NCBI RefSeq assembly: GCF_009800925.1
Contig: NZ_WOYF01000003.1
Coordinates: 124,001 to 188,000, forward strand
Direction: 5' to 3'
DNA from: Budvicia diplopodorum
GTDB taxonomy: Bacteria > Pseudomonadota > Gammaproteobacteria > Enterobacterales > Enterobacteriaceae
DNA length: 64,000 nt
Shown piece by piece: positions 11,413 through 22,099 of this stretch. The notes under the pieces are model-generated. The model made no database searches and had not been told where the DNA came from. It saw nothing but the letters and a program-made list of their open reading frames with translations. Position numbers and translations under genes: made by a program. Each line of letters starts with the position of its first letter. Position 1 is the stretch's first letter.

Positions 11413-11872
11413 TTATTAATGTTTTTTATCAATATTTTGTACTGTTCTTTAGGTTTTTAATCGACTTAAAATGTGAGCTAAGTCACTATGTTAAGGGGCT
11501 GAATTAAGTTCATGTTCTTCAAATACTAATAAGGCTAGATAGATATCCTGACTTTTGTTTTATATTTGAAGTTTCATGGCGTTATTTGTTGTGAATATGT
11601 TATCGGCCAAGCGGTCGACAGTATAAAAAGAAATCATAAATTCAGTGGGATCTTTACGTTACCTTATACCGAAGAGGAATTGGCGCTTAAGGTACTTTTC
11701 TGGTTGGAGATATCACTCGCTGAATTAATTTAGTATGGTTCTATTTTTTATGTATATATTGATAGCTCTTAACGCCGTCGCCTGATTTTTCATTCAGATT
11801 TAACATGCTTTATTCTCTACTTAAGCCATATTTACGGTATTATTCAGACGACAGTAAATCTTGGGAGTCACC

Positions 11873-14203
11873 ATGAAGCAGTTGCGGAAATTAGCCCAAT
11901 ACTATGTAGATGCGATGGTTAAGTTGGGCCTTGTTCGCTTCTCTATGCTTTTAGCATTTATTCTTATTGTTCTTGCCTTCACCGTTCAAATTTCCGTTAC
12001 CGTTGCTTTGCACGGTGAGATTGAACGCATTGACGTTATTCGTTCTATATTTTTTGGTTTATTGGTTACCCCGTGGGCCGTTTATTTCCTTTCGATTGTT
12101 GTTGAGCAACTTGAAGAATCACGCCAGCGATTGGCCCGTTTGGTGAAAAAGCTAGAAGAGATGCGCGATCGCGATTTAGTGCTGAATCATAAGCTGCGCA
12201 ATAATATCGAACTGCTCAATCAGGAAATCAATGAACGTATCAAAGCTGAAGAGGCAAGAGAGCAGGCTATTGATGAACTTCATGTTGAAATCGCTCAGCG
12301 TCAGCAGGCTCAGATTGAATATGAGCAGCAGTCGATTTTCCTACGTTCATTTCTCGATTCCTCTCCAGACCTTGTTTATTACCGTGATGAAAATGGTCAA
12401 TTTTCTGGCTGTAATCGGGCGATGGAACTGCTGGCTGGCAGAAGTGAGAAACAGCTGATTGGCCTGACGGCTAACGATATTTATAACAAGGAAGTGGCTG
12501 AAAAAGTTATTGAAACCGATGATAAAGTGTTTCGTCACAACGTTTCATTGACCTATGAGCAATGGCTGGTTTATCCGGATGGTCGTAAGGCCTGCTTTGA
12601 AGTGAGAAAAGTTCCGTTCTATGCGCTTGACGGCAAGCGTCATGGCCTGATGGGTTTTGGCCGTGATATTACCGAGCGCAAGCGTTATCAGGACGCATTA
12701 GAAAAAGCCAGCCGGGATAAAACCACATTTATATCGACTATCAGCCATGAATTAAGAACTCCGCTCAATGGCATTGTTGGCCTTAGCCGTATCTTGCTGG
12801 ATACTGAATTAAATAGCGAACAGCTCAAATACTTAAGAACGATCTATGTCAGCGCGACCACTCTGGGATATATTTTTAACGATGTGATTGAGCTCGATAA
12901 GTTGGAACGCCAGAAAACCCAGCTGGATGTTAATCCGCTTGATTTGATCGATTTTCTGTGTGATTTAGAGAACCTTTCTGGGCTACTGGTCGAACCTAAA
13001 GGGTTAACTTTCACGCTTGAGTATGACAAAAATTTACCGGCCTATATTTTGACTGACGGCACACGCCTGAGGCAGATCCTGTGGAATTTGATTGGTAATG
13101 CGGTCAAGTTCACCAGTCAGGGGGGAATTATTGTTAGGTTGAGGCGTGAAGGTGAAAGCCGGTTCTATTTTGACGTTGAGGATTCCGGTATTGGTATTCC
13201 GTCTGAAGAGATCGATAAGATCTTCGCCATGTATTATCAGGTTCCAAGCATACACGGTGGGCGTCCGGCAACGGGAACCGGTATTGGGCTGGCAATATCT
13301 AGGCGATTAGCTCAGGCGATGGGCGGCGATATTATTGTTAAAAGTGAAGTCGGTAAGGGAACCATATTTACGGTGTTTATTAATGCGCCGATAGCGGTAA
13401 AAGAGATCGCCCAGACAGAGGAGTTACCTGCACCTTCTTTACGCGTATTATTGGTTGAAGATATTGAGCTAAACGTGATTGTTGCCCGCTCGGTACTGGA
13501 GAAATTAGGACACAGCGTTGACGTAGCGATGACGGGAACCGCAGCGTTGGAACAGTTTAAACCCGATCTGTATGATTTAGTTTTACTGGATATTCAGTTA
13601 CCTGATATGACCGGTTTTGATATCGCCAAACGGTTTAGACAAACCTACGGGACATCAGAATTACCCCCATTGGTTGCCCTCACTGCTAATGTGTTAAAGG
13701 GCAAGCAAGAGTATTTAGATTCAGGGATGGATGATGTTCTGAGTAAGCCGCTTTCAGTACCGGAGTTAATGGTAGTAATAAAGAAAATTGGCAACGCTCA
13801 GCCAAAAATTTTACCTAAATTACAGGAGCAAGGTGCTATGAAATCCAATGAGTCTATACTCGATTTAACCATGTTAGAGCAGTATATGGAGTTAGTTGGT
13901 CCGCAGCTTATCCTTCAAGGCTTGGCGATGTATGAGCAGGTTATGCCCAGCTATCTGTCGGTATTAGAGTCGAATATGACGGCGAGAGATCAAAAAGGTA
14001 TCACGGAAGAGGCCCACAAGATCAAAGGCGCTTCAGGTTCCGTTGGTCTGCGCCATCTGCAGCAGCTTGCCCAGCAAATTCAAACACCAACCTTACCGGC
14101 ATGGTGGGATAATGTTGAAGACTGGATTGATGAGCTAAAAGGCGAATGGCGTAACGATGTCAAAACGTTACACGAGTGGGTAGAGTCTCAGGAGAAGAAG
14201 TAA
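11873..14203 (+). CDS. arcB: aerobic respiration control sensor kinase ArcB
   Basis: This 776-residue tripartite hybrid kinase has two N-terminal membrane helices (about residues 20-80), a leucine-rich coiled coil, and a PAS domain holding both redox-active cysteines (FSGCNRAM, Cys180; GRKACFEV, Cys241). The transmitter has His292 in SHELRTPLNG and an ATP-binding domain. A receiver domain (LLDIQLPDMTG) and a C-terminal Hpt domain (HKIKGASGS) follow. ArcB phosphorylates ArcA when quinones are reduced under low oxygen. The ATG at 11873 is chosen over the TTG at 11861 because the TTG overlaps the GGGAG site and the E. coli protein starts MKQ. This is relevant to the FNR-type anaerobic operons later in the window. 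Confidence 0.98.
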   Translation: MKQLRKLAQYYVDAMVKLGLVRFSMLLAFILIVLAFTVQISVTVALHGEIERIDVIRSIFFGLLVTPWAVYFLSIVVEQLEESRQRLARLVKKLEEMRDRDLVLNHKLRNNIELLNQEINERIKAEEAREQAIDELHVEIAQRQQAQIEYEQQSIFLRSFLDSSPDLVYYRDENGQFSGCNRAMELLAGRSEKQLIGLTANDIYNKEVAEKVIETDDKVFRHNVSLTYEQWLVYPDGRKACFEVRKVPFYALDGKRHGLMGFGRDITERKRYQDALEKASRDKTTFISTISHELRTPLNGIVGLSRILLDTELNSEQLKYLRTIYVSATTLGYIFNDVIELDKLERQKTQLDVNPLDLIDFLCDLENLSGLLVEPKGLTFTLEYDKNLPAYILTDGTRLRQILWNLIGNAVKFTSQGGIIVRLRREGESRFYFDVEDSGIGIPSEEIDKIFAMYYQVPSIHGGRPATGTGIGLAISRRLAQAMGGDIIVKSEVGKGTIFTVFINAPIAVKEIAQTEELPAPSLRVLLVEDIELNVIVARSVLEKLGHSVDVAMTGTAALEQFKPDLYDLVLLDIQLPDMTGFDIAKRFRQTYGTSELPPLVALTANVLKGKQEYLDSGMDDVLSKPLSVPELMVVIKKIGNAQPKILPKLQEQGAMKSNESILDLTMLEQYMELVGPQLILQGLAMYEQVMPSYLSVLESNMTARDQKGITEEAHKIKGASGSVGLRHLQQLAQQIQTPTLPAWWDNVEDWIDELKGEWRNDVKTLHEWVESQEKK

Positions 14204-14244
14204 GTTCTGGTACTTCACTTTTCGCGCAATTGATTGTTAATAAT

Positions 14245-14272
14245 GCGGCAGACCTCAGGGATGCCGCTTTGT
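14245..14272 (+). terminator. possible weak terminator after arcB
   Basis: GCGGCA and TGCCGC pair around an 11-base loop, followed by TTTGTT. It lies 41 bases after arcB and before elbB. The stem is short, so some read-through into elbB is likely. Confidence 0.45.
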
Positions 14273-14355
14273 TCATGGCATCGGTATTATTAGCCAGCTT
14301 TGGCTCCGTTAAATAAAATTCGTCAACAACGTAGAGTGTGTAACAGGAGTTAGTA

Positions 14356-15006
14356 ATGAAACGGGTTGCAGTCGTATTAAGTGGATGTGGCTTTTTAGAT
14401 GGTGCAGAAATTCATGAGTCGGTACTTACTCTGCTCGCATTGGATCGTGGCGGAGCTCAAGTGACCTGTTTTGCGCCAGACCAGCCTCAGGCTCAGGTTA
14501 TGAACCATTTTACCGGCCAGCCAGCGTCAGAAAGCCGGAACGTTTTAACGGAATCCGCGCGCATTGCCAGAGGTAAAATTCAGCCGCTTTCACAGGCTGA
14601 TGCTTCGCTGTTTGACGCATTGATTGTTCCCGGTGGGTTTGGGGCGGCTAAGAATTTGAGTACCTTTGCGACTCAAGGCGACGCGTGTGAAGTTAATCCG
14701 GATTTATCCCGGTTGGTTAAAGCGATGCATCAGGCTGGAAAACCGATGGGTTTTATTTGTATCGCTCCGGCTATGCTGCCTAAGCTACTGGGCGTTCCAG
14801 TCAGGCTGACCATCGGCAATGACATTGATACCGCCGAGGTTATTGACAGCATGGGCGGAGAGCATGTGACCTGTCCGGTTGATGACATTGTGGTTGATGC
14901 CGACCAAAAGATCGTCACCACTCCGGCCTATATGCTAGCGCAAAGCATTTCTGAAGCGGCTCTGGGTATTGATAAGCTGGTGGCGCGGGTGTTGGTGCTG
15001 AGTTAA
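14356..15006 (+). CDS. elbB: glyoxalase ElbB (DJ-1/PfpI superfamily)
   Basis: The 216-residue protein matches ElbB (SCRP-27A/YhbL) over its full length, starting [21 protein letters not shown]. It has the superfamily's nucleophile elbow in [11 protein letters not shown]. Related proteins degrade glyoxal and methylglyoxal without glutathione, and the E. coli gene has been linked to isoprenoid yield. An AGGAG site precedes the ATG. The stop codon overlaps the mtgA start by one base, so the two genes are translationally coupled, in the same order as E. coli. Confidence 0.95.
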   Translation: MKRVAVVLSGCGFLDGAEIHESVLTLLALDRGGAQVTCFAPDQPQAQVMNHFTGQPASESRNVLTESARIARGKIQPLSQADASLFDALIVPGGFGAAKNLSTFATQGDACEVNPDLSRLVKAMHQAGKPMGFICIAPAMLPKLLGVPVRLTIGNDIDTAEVIDSMGGEHVTCPVDDIVVDADQKIVTTPAYMLAQSISEAALGIDKLVARVLVLS

Positions 15007-15728
15007 TGAGAAAATCGGCCCGCTTTCGGGTAAAAGGGCGTTTTTTCTTTTGGATTACGCGGATCTGTCTGGCTGTTTTACTGCTCTGGGCGGCAGGCAT
15101 TCTGCTGTTTGCATTTCTGCCGGTGCCATTTTCTGCCGTTATGGTACAAAAGCAGCTTGGCGCTTGGGTAGGCGGCAATTTTTCCTACGTTGCCCGGCAT
15201 CAGTGGGTTTCTATGGATGATATATCGCCCAATATGGCGCTGGCGGTCATTGCTTCTGAAGATCAAAAATTTCTTATCCACTGGGGCTTCGATGTTAATG
15301 CCATCGAGTCAGCTATTAACCATAATGAGCGCAGGCCGAATAAGATCCGGGGCGGGTCAACGCTCTCGCAGCAGACGGCAAAAAATCTATTTCTCTGGAA
15401 TGGTCGTAGTTGGGTGCGTAAAGGGCTTGAAGCCGGGCTGACGGTAGGCATTGAACTGGTTTGGACTAAGCGGCGAATACTAACGGTTTATCTCAATGTC
15501 GCCGAGTTTGGTGACGGGGTTTTTGGCGTTGAACAGGCCGCTCAGCAATATTTTGGTAAATCGGCGAAAAATCTAACTCAGGCTGAAGCGGCACGTTTAG
15601 CTGCCGTATTACCTAGCCCCGTCCGGCTTAAAGCCAACAAACCCTCTGGCTATGTGCTCCAGCGCCAAAATGCGATTATGCGGCAGATGAACCTGCTGGG
15701 TGGAAGGGAATTTATTAAGGATTTATAA
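15006..15728 (+). CDS. mtgA: monofunctional peptidoglycan glycosyltransferase MtgA
   Basis: This 240-residue GT51 enzyme has one N-terminal membrane anchor (residues ~14-38) and a periplasmic catalytic domain. The catalytic glutamate is Glu85 in [15 protein letters not shown], and the second conserved GT51 motif, [16 protein letters not shown], follows. It polymerises lipid II into glycan strands but has no transpeptidase domain. It is transcribed with elbB and ends at a strong terminator. Confidence 0.96.
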   Translation: MRKSARFRVKGRFFFWITRICLAVLLLWAAGILLFAFLPVPFSAVMVQKQLGAWVGGNFSYVARHQWVSMDDISPNMALAVIASEDQKFLIHWGFDVNAIESAINHNERRPNKIRGGSTLSQQTAKNLFLWNGRSWVRKGLEAGLTVGIELVWTKRRILTVYLNVAEFGDGVFGVEQAAQQYFGKSAKNLTQAEAARLAAVLPSPVRLKANKPSGYVLQRQNAIMRQMNLLGGREFIKDL

Positions 15729-15778
15729 CTTTCAGCGATGGCCCATTTTGATAATGGGCAGCTTTGATAACGAATAGC

Positions 15779-15804
15779 AAAAACGCCTCATTTGAGGCGT
15801 TTTT
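15779..15804. terminator. terminator between convergent mtgA and dolP
   Basis: AAAAACGCCTCA and TGAGGCGTTTTT form a symmetrical hairpin that can work in both directions. It lies 51 bases after mtgA and 27 bases after the dolP stop. Confidence 0.9.
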
Positions 15805-15830
15805 GATTTAAACAGGCGCTAAAGCTAAAC

Positions 15831-16409
15831 CTATTTCACATACTGGAACACGGTAATCACGCGTTTTACGCCGCTGACGTTACTGGCAACGCTTGCGGCT
15901 TCCTTACCTTGGTCTTCGGTTACCAGACCCATCAGGAAAACTTCGCCGTTTTCAGTTACTACTTTGACATTGCTGGACTTCACTTTATCGCTGGTCAGTA
16001 ACTGGGAACGAATCTTGGTTGTGATCCAGCTGTCGGTCGATGCCGTACCCATATCAACCTTTGAGCCTTGGCGTATGGCGTTATGAACGGTTTCTGCACC
16101 GTCGACACCGACGGCAATATTTTTGGCTCGCTCAGCAAGCTCTGCTTTTGGCGATTGGCCGGTGAGCAATACGGTACCGTGATATGCCGTCGTAATAATG
16201 CGCGCTTCTTGTTTGATCTGCTCATCTTTGGCAATGGCACTGCTGACACGGGCTTCTAATGTGACATCATCGACCTGAGTTCCCACAGTGCGCGGGTCGG
16301 TTGCAGTTTTCGTCGCAACGGCAGCACCACCGGCTACGAAAGCAATACATCCATGCAGCATGGTGGTGGTGAGTAAAATTGCAAGAGCCGTTAGGGTACG
16401 AATTTTCAT
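15831..16409 (-). CDS. dolP: outer-membrane lipoprotein DolP (YraP), two BON domains
   Basis: The 192-residue protein has a lipoprotein signal with lipobox LHGC (Cys21) followed by two BON domains (~45-115 and ~125-190). DolP sits at the division site in the outer-membrane inner leaflet, binds anionic phospholipid, and supports envelope integrity, BamA function and regulation of amidase activation. An AGGAG site precedes the ATG. The gene starts 11 bases after diaA ends, the conserved order, and it is typically also sigma-E controlled. Confidence 0.96.
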   Translation of the reverse strand: MKIRTLTALAILLTTTMLHGCIAFVAGGAAVATKTATDPRTVGTQVDDVTLEARVSSAIAKDEQIKQEARIITTAYHGTVLLTGQSPKAELAERAKNIAVGVDGAETVHNAIRQGSKVDMGTASTDSWITTKIRSQLLTSDKVKSSNVKVVTENGEVFLMGLVTEDQGKEAASVASNVSGVKRVITVFQYVK

Positions 16410-16420
16410 TAAAAACTCCT

Positions 16421-17011
16421 TCAGTCATCCTGGTGAGGGAATAGGGTGAAATCAATCAGATCGCAAAGACAGTTTACAATCAGCATATGCATTTCTTGTA
16501 TCCGGGCTCCCCGATAAGAAGGAATGCGAACTTCAACGTCTTGTTGACCGAGTAAACCAGCTAGTTCACCGCCGTCACAGCCGGTTAAGGCAATGATGGT
16601 CATATCGCGCGTTACTGCAGCCTCAACGGCTTTGATAATATCACGGCTGTTGCCTCTGCTCGATATCGCCAGCAATATGTCACCGGCCTGGCCTAACGCG
16701 CGAACCTGTTTGGCATAAACTTCGTCTTTTAGGCCATCGTTACTGATGGCCGTTAGCGTGACGTTATCAGCGCTAAGAGCAATGGCCGGTAAGCTCGGCC
16801 GCTCAGTTTCATAACGGTTAATTAAGTTAGCCGCAAAATGCTGAGCGTTAGCGGCAGATGCGCCGTTTCCACAGGTCAGTATCTTATTGCCATTTAACAG
16901 CGATTGCACAATGGTCGTTGCCGCTAAGGAAATGGGAACGGGTAATGCTTCGGCGGCGGCAATTTGTGTCTGAATACTTTCTGTAAAACAGCCTTTGATT
17001 CTTTCCAACAT
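16421..17011 (-). CDS. diaA: DnaA initiator-associating protein DiaA
   Basis: This 196-residue SIS-domain protein has the phosphosugar-binding loops [12 protein letters not shown] and SSRGNSRDI. DiaA is a homotetramer that bridges DnaA molecules at oriC and promotes timely initiation. It is close in sequence to GmhA, from which it is separated here by its lpoA-yraN-diaA-dolP context. Confidence 0.96.
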   Translation of the reverse strand: MLERIKGCFTESIQTQIAAAEALPVPISLAATTIVQSLLNGNKILTCGNGASAANAQHFAANLINRYETERPSLPAIALSADNVTLTAISNDGLKDEVYAKQVRALGQAGDILLAISSRGNSRDIIKAVEAAVTRDMTIIALTGCDGGELAGLLGQQDVEVRIPSYRGARIQEMHMLIVNCLCDLIDFTLFPHQDD

Positions 17012-17065
17012 AGTATGAGTTCTGCTTACGTATTTCGCTTATTGTGACCCACGATGCCAGAAAAG

Positions 17066-17467
17066 TTACGATTCTCCGTTGGCATCAAAGGCGTTTGGCA
17101 ACCATTGTAACTGATTACCGGTGATCGCTAAAACGTCAAATCGACAGTTTGCCGTATCAATGCTTAATTGCCGTTGACTTAGCCAGCGGGAAGCCGCTGA
17201 TAACAGCCGTTGCCGTTTATGCCAATTGATTGAATCTGTAGCATAACCAAAGTATGAATTTCGCCGATATCTGACTTCCACAAACACCCAGATATCTCCG
17301 TCTTGCATAATTAAGTCAAGTTCACCCGAGCGAAACTTGATATTAGCTGCAATAAAAAGCAGGCCCGATCGTTCTAAATGGCGACGCGCTATAGCTTCAT
17401 AGCGCGCCCCGACCGTATAACTGGCTATTTTACGGGTACTAGCTGGCCCTGACGGTATTGTATCCAT
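17066..17467 (-). CDS. yraN: UPF0102 family endonuclease-like protein YraN
   Basis: The 133-residue protein has the compact UPF0102 fold of the Holliday-junction-resolvase-like nuclease superfamily. The candidate metal site is [10 protein letters not shown] followed by FVEVRYR. Its function is not established in enterobacteria. The gene overlaps the 3' end of lpoA by 43 bases, which implies tight co-expression. Confidence 0.93.
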   Translation of the reverse strand: MDTIPSGPASTRKIASYTVGARYEAIARRHLERSGLLFIAANIKFRSGELDLIMQDGDIWVFVEVRYRRNSYFGYATDSINWHKRQRLLSAASRWLSQRQLSIDTANCRFDVLAITGNQLQWLPNAFDANGES

Positions 17468-19200
17468 GGCAATTGACGGTTAATCACACAGTTTTTGTCT
17501 GCCGTGAGTATGCCTGTCGCTCCGGCAACTTGGAAGTCTGGCTGCTGACGCATTTCTGAGAAATGCGAAGCAAGTTCCCAAGCATCGGCACCCAGGCCGT
17601 AAAGACGAAGCTGTGAGTAGTCATTGCTGTATTTAGTTCCGGCCTGCTGGTTTATTGCCGGAGATAAACCGACCAGTATTGGAATTTCACTAAACTGCAC
17701 GCCTTCCATTTCAAAACGGAAATCCGGGCCCGAGCCTGCCTGATAGCTGCGCGAACTGGCATATAGCGACGCTGACGCCGATGCTTTAGAAATATCCAGC
17801 ATTGGTTTTATCAACGCCAGTTCAGGCTGTGTGGCAATAATATAGATGGCGTCTACCGCGCCTGCCGGTGCTCCGGTTATACCCGATGCCAGTGTGATTG
17901 GCTGGCCCTGCAAACGCATTCCGCCACCGCCGGCAATCGCGTCTTTTAAGTCACCCAATTTACCAAAATATTGAACCTGAGCCGCACCGCTGCCGGTAGT
18001 GCTCCACTGTTCAGCGAAGGCTTTAGCCGCCCGGGTTCCTAAATCACCGCGTGGAGCAATAATCAGCGGCGATTTTTTTCCTTGAGCAAAAATATGGCGG
18101 GCCGCATCCTTCGCTTCATCTTCCGGCGATAGGGCAAAATAGCAGACGTTGAGGCGATCGGTTACTTTCTCTGGTTTGTTCAGCGCCAGAATAGTTAACG
18201 TTGAAGGCGATGCGGCTAATTGCTCAACGTCTTTTTTCAGCAACGGGCCAACGATTATCGTCGCTCCTTCCTGCTCAGCCTGAGTTAATAGTTCAGCCAG
18301 TGGTTTAGCACCGGTATCGTAAACTTTAACCTGAGAGGCCGCTTTGCTTAGCGATTTGGCCGCGTTAAACCCGTCTTGAATGGTTGGTCCAAACTGTTTA
18401 CCCGTGCCGCTTAGAGGTAGTAGTAGCGCAATACTCGCGTTAGATGATTTCTGAAAGCTTAACGCACGGGAAAGCTGACTTGGTAACACTTTAGACGCCG
18501 GGTGGCTGGCATAACGGTTTTGCCAGTCTTTAATCGCAGACTCTAGCATTTGGCGATCGGCTTTATTGTTCTGGTAAGCCTGCAGCAGCTCTAACCAACT
18601 GCTCAGCGTATTTTCATCTGCGTTAATCACTAACGTATTGAGCGTAGCCGGGGTGAACTGCGTTAGCAGATTCCAAGTTTGATCAATTACATTGGGGTGC
18701 TCTTTATCGCTAACGAGCGGTTCAATGTTGATGTAAGCCCGTAGCTGAGCCAAAGGATCTTTACCCTGATTAGCCATAATCTGAACTTGGTAATAACGGG
18801 CTTTTTGAACGTTAGAAAGATCGGGGACTTTAATGTTTTTTAGCCATAAGAAGGCGTCTTTGTTATCCTGTCGCTTCACCGCGAGTTCTGCGCGCAGAAG
18901 CTGCCTTTCTTGATCTTGTGGGATAGGTAATATATTCGGCAATTTTTGCAGAATATCGAACGCTTGTTTGGTGTTGTTTTCAGTAATTAGCGCCCGAACG
19001 GCCAGTAGCTGCCAGTTAACTTTGGCATCACCAGAGCTCTGCTCTACCTGTTGTAGATAGTAAGGTGATTTTTCAGCAATCTCACCCTGAATACTATTCG
19101 TTGAAGTTTTTAAGCTAGGGCATCCTGCCAGAAACAGCGCAGCCACTACTACTGGCAGCGCTCGGCTTGCCTTGGTACGGAGGTATGTGATTAAACGCAT
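17425..19200 (-). CDS. lpoA: penicillin-binding protein activator LpoA
   Basis: The 591-residue outer-membrane lipoprotein has lipobox LAGC (Cys27), an N-terminal TPR-like region to about residue 230, and a C-terminal periplasmic-binding-protein-like domain that contacts and activates PBP1a (MrcA). It is shorter than E. coli LpoA (about 680 residues) and nearer the Haemophilus length, apparently because the low-complexity linker is missing. The ATG at 19200 begins a normal signal sequence. It is divergent from rsmI with a 64-base gap, as in E. coli. Confidence 0.96.
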   Translation of the reverse strand: MRLITYLRTKASRALPVVVAALFLAGCPSLKTSTNSIQGEIAEKSPYYLQQVEQSSGDAKVNWQLLAVRALITENNTKQAFDILQKLPNILPIPQDQERQLLRAELAVKRQDNKDAFLWLKNIKVPDLSNVQKARYYQVQIMANQGKDPLAQLRAYINIEPLVSDKEHPNVIDQTWNLLTQFTPATLNTLVINADENTLSSWLELLQAYQNNKADRQMLESAIKDWQNRYASHPASKVLPSQLSRALSFQKSSNASIALLLPLSGTGKQFGPTIQDGFNAAKSLSKAASQVKVYDTGAKPLAELLTQAEQEGATIIVGPLLKKDVEQLAASPSTLTILALNKPEKVTDRLNVCYFALSPEDEAKDAARHIFAQGKKSPLIIAPRGDLGTRAAKAFAEQWSTTGSGAAQVQYFGKLGDLKDAIAGGGGMRLQGQPITLASGITGAPAGAVDAIYIIATQPELALIKPMLDISKASASASLYASSRSYQAGSGPDFRFEMEGVQFSEIPILVGLSPAINQQAGTKYSNDYSQLRLYGLGADAWELASHFSEMRQQPDFQVAGATGILTADKNCVINRQLPWIQYRQGQLVPVK

Positions 19201-19264
19201 GCTGTATCCAATTTTATTTATATGTTGAGATCGTTAATATTAAATCGGTCATCCGGATGAAACA

Positions 19265-20140
19265 ATGAGCCAACACAATCAAGCAGCGATTTCACCTTCG
19301 ACACTTTACGTTGTTCCCACACCCATCGGTAACCTCAGCGACATTACCCAGCGGGCATTAGCCGTTTTGGGAAGCGTCGATCTAATTGCAGCGGAAGATA
19401 CCCGCCACACGGGCTTACTATTGCAACATTTTGCCATTAATGCTCATCTTTTTGCATTACACGATCACAATGAGCAGGCTAAAGCAGACATCTTAATCGG
19501 AAAACTAAAAGATGGACACAGTATTGCACTTGTTTCTGATGCCGGAACGCCATTAATTAACGACCCGGGATATCACTTAGTACGCCGCTGTCGTGAAGAG
19601 GGCATTCGCGTTATTCCGCTTCCCGGTGCCTGTGCCGCTATAACCGCCATGTCTGCCGCGGGTTTACCTTCCGATCGCTTTTGCTATGAAGGCTTTTTAC
19701 CGGCTAAAACTAAATCCCGCTGCGATACGTTACGTAGTCTGGAAGAAGAGCCAAGAACGCTGATTTTTTATGAATCCACACATCGGTTGCTCGATAGCCT
19801 ACAGGATATGGTCACCGTCTGGGGCCCTGAGCGTTACGTAGTATTAGCAAGAGAGCTGACAAAAACTTGGGAAAATATCAAAGGCGCACCGGTTGGGGAG
19901 CTTCTTGATTGGGTAAAAGAAGATGAAGTTCGCCGTAAAGGGGAAATGGTACTGGTTGTTGAAGGCTATAAAGTACCAAGCGATGATGCGCTACCTTCTG
20001 AAGCGCTGCGCACGTTAGCGTTACTGCAAAAAGAGTTACCGTTGAAGAAGGCTGCTGCGCTGGCCGCTGAAATTCACGGCGTGAAGAAAAACGCGCTGTA
20101 TAAATATGCGCTGGATCTTCAAGGAAGCAGCGACGAGTAA
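19265..20140 (+). CDS. rsmI: 16S rRNA 2'-O-ribose C1402 methyltransferase
   Basis: This 291-residue tetrapyrrole-methylase-fold protein has the N-terminal signature [15 protein letters not shown] and the SAM-pocket motifs [12 protein letters not shown] and [11 protein letters not shown]. It methylates the ribose of C1402 in the 30S decoding centre. It lies just upstream of the RNase P RNA gene. Confidence 0.97.
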   Translation: MSQHNQAAISPSTLYVVPTPIGNLSDITQRALAVLGSVDLIAAEDTRHTGLLLQHFAINAHLFALHDHNEQAKADILIGKLKDGHSIALVSDAGTPLINDPGYHLVRRCREEGIRVIPLPGACAAITAMSAAGLPSDRFCYEGFLPAKTKSRCDTLRSLEEEPRTLIFYESTHRLLDSLQDMVTVWGPERYVVLARELTKTWENIKGAPVGELLDWVKEDEVRRKGEMVLVVEGYKVPSDDALPSEALRTLALLQKELPLKKAAALAAEIHGVKKNALYKYALDLQGSSDE

Positions 20141-20174
20141 CGATCTCGTTCTGGTATATCTGCCAAGGCGCATG

Positions 20175-20180
20175 TATACT
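20175..20180 (+). promoter_or_regulatory. rnpB -10 element (TATACT)
   Basis: TATACT eight bases before the RNA 5' end is followed by a GC-rich discriminator (GCGCGCC), as expected for a stable-RNA promoter. No good -35 is visible at 16-18 bases spacing, so the -10 call rests on position. Confidence 0.6.
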
Positions 20181-20187
20181 GCGCGCC

Positions 20188-20564
<377 letters not shown>

Positions 20565-20708
20565 TCTTATAAAACAACGTGTTGATGTAATTCTCGCCGT
20601 GTCTCAGATAATGGGATACAGAGTGGGATACATCGACAGTTGCCTTTCAGGACAATACGTTCCTTATACTTTTCGGCGAAACGGGATTTTTGTATCTCGG
20701 CTGGTGTC
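20565..20708. other. junction between rnpB and the polysaccharide island
   Basis: No gene is recognised here. A direct repeat TGGGATACA occurs at 20612-20620 and 20624-20632. Sequence character changes here from typical core to AT-rich accessory DNA. On the minus strand a ~40-codon open stretch with no start is present, possibly a remnant, but I cannot identify it. Confidence 0.4.
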
Positions 20709-21851
20709 TTATATTTCCTTATTGAGTAATAGGTATATCGATTCTATATATTTGGCGATCACGATGTTTTCATCGAATTCACGGGCGATCTTTAGCCGAC
20801 TGTTACGCCCCATTGACAGCCTTTTTTCATGGCTCAGATTGATCATTCGCTCGAGCGATTCGACTAAGCTTTCAGTGGATTGAGGGGTACACAGGAAACC
20901 GCTAATTTCATCATCAACGGTTTCTCTGCAACCAATGTTTCTGGTGGTAATAATGGGTTTACCCATGGCGCCCGCTTCCAACAGCGATTTAGGAACACCT
21001 TCCCGATAGTACGAAGGTAAAACGACACAGTCGGCGATAGATAGCTCTTGCTCCACTCGATCGGAAACGCCAAGGTAATTAATAATGCCCTCTTTAACCC
21101 ATGACTCGATTTTTTGCTTTTCCACTGCGCCGGGATTATGACAATCCAGAAAGCCAAGTAGCCTGAATTCACATCGTTCGCCATATTTAGCCTTTAATTG
21201 TCGGGCGGCCTCTGCGTAATGCTCAATGCCTTTGTGATAAAGCATTCTGGCGACCAGAATAAACCGGACCACGCCGTCATCAGGCGCTTCTTTAACTGAG
21301 AAACGGGTTAAATCAACGCCAGAACCTGGTATGCGATCGGTGTTGCTGCCGTCTCTAATGATATTTCTCAGAAATAGCGCCCGGTCATCTTCATTTTGGA
21401 AAAATATCTTATCAACGTGGCTCTGGCTGAACTTGTACAGAAATGTACAAATTCTAGAAATAACCCCCTTTTTGACAAAGATAATACCCAACCCGGCAAT
21501 GTTATTAATTACGCGAATATCAAAGCGCTTGGCTAGAATAGAGAAATAGATGTTATTTTTAGGCGTAAAATTAAGAAGCAGGCTAAAACTATTTCGGTAA
21601 AGAAGCATTGCCATTTTTGAAAAGGTTATGAGGTCTTTAATCGGATTGACTCCTCCCTGATCGATATCAATAGGAATATATCGGCACCCTAGCTCTGACA
21701 ATGAAACTGAATAACTGTCTCTGGGGGCAATGGCAACAACGTTATAACCCATATCTAATAATGAGTTTATGGTGTTTTTCCTGAAGTTATATAAATACCA
21801 GCTGGTGTTAGCTGTGATAGCTATAGTGTATTTCCTATTTTTTCTGAACAT
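20709..21851 (-). CDS. GT4-family glycosyltransferase
   Basis: This 380-residue GT-B protein has an N-terminal acceptor domain (ANTSWYLYNFRKNTI...) and a C-terminal GT4 domain with ARMLYHKGIEHY, PSYYREGVPKSLLEAGAMGKPII and the E-x7-E signature. Such enzymes transfer a nucleotide-sugar-derived residue to a lipid-linked oligosaccharide during capsule or O-antigen assembly; the sugar cannot be told. The ATG at 21851 has AGGGA seven bases upstream and is preferred to the TTG at 21872. It reads towards rnpB as the last gene of the island. Confidence 0.87.
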   Translation of the reverse strand: MFRKNRKYTIAITANTSWYLYNFRKNTINSLLDMGYNVVAIAPRDSYSVSLSELGCRYIPIDIDQGGVNPIKDLITFSKMAMLLYRNSFSLLLNFTPKNNIYFSILAKRFDIRVINNIAGLGIIFVKKGVISRICTFLYKFSQSHVDKIFFQNEDDRALFLRNIIRDGSNTDRIPGSGVDLTRFSVKEAPDDGVVRFILVARMLYHKGIEHYAEAARQLKAKYGERCEFRLLGFLDCHNPGAVEKQKIESWVKEGIINYLGVSDRVEQELSIADCVVLPSYYREGVPKSLLEAGAMGKPIITTRNIGCRETVDDEISGFLCTPQSTESLVESLERMINLSHEKRLSMGRNSRLKIAREFDENIVIAKYIESIYLLLNKEI

Positions 21852-22099
21852 CTCAATTTCCCTATGATGCAATATAAATTCGAATGATTTATAGGCGTAG
21901 GGATGCTCACCAGTATTTAGCTGATGGTTTGTGCTATCGCGGTCTTTCCCTACGGATTATCTTTTATTGATGCGTCTGATTTTTAAATAACTACTAAATT
22001 TTGATATGGTAGGAGAGCCTCGGTTTCTGATTGCCTATAGTCTGAATTTTGAGGTTGCTATAGCATTAACCGCGCTACGGCAATTATTCAGGTATCTTA

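Larger units (their letters stand above)
10990..11872. other. long intergenic region between divergent gltB and arcB
   Basis: These 883 bases hold the gltB leader and promoter (minus) and the arcB promoter (plus) but no recognisable gene. E. coli has yhcC here. The gltB-proximal part includes an ERIC-like half element (11082-11128). The rest is strongly AT-rich. A 15-codon ORF at 11365-11412 has an AAGG site six bases upstream and encodes a hydrophobic peptide; it is only a possibility. Confidence 0.5.

Noticed and set aside
20565-20708. Possible integrase remnant on the minus strand downstream of rnpB
   Set aside because: The open stretch has no start codon and no recombinase motif; I could not support a call.
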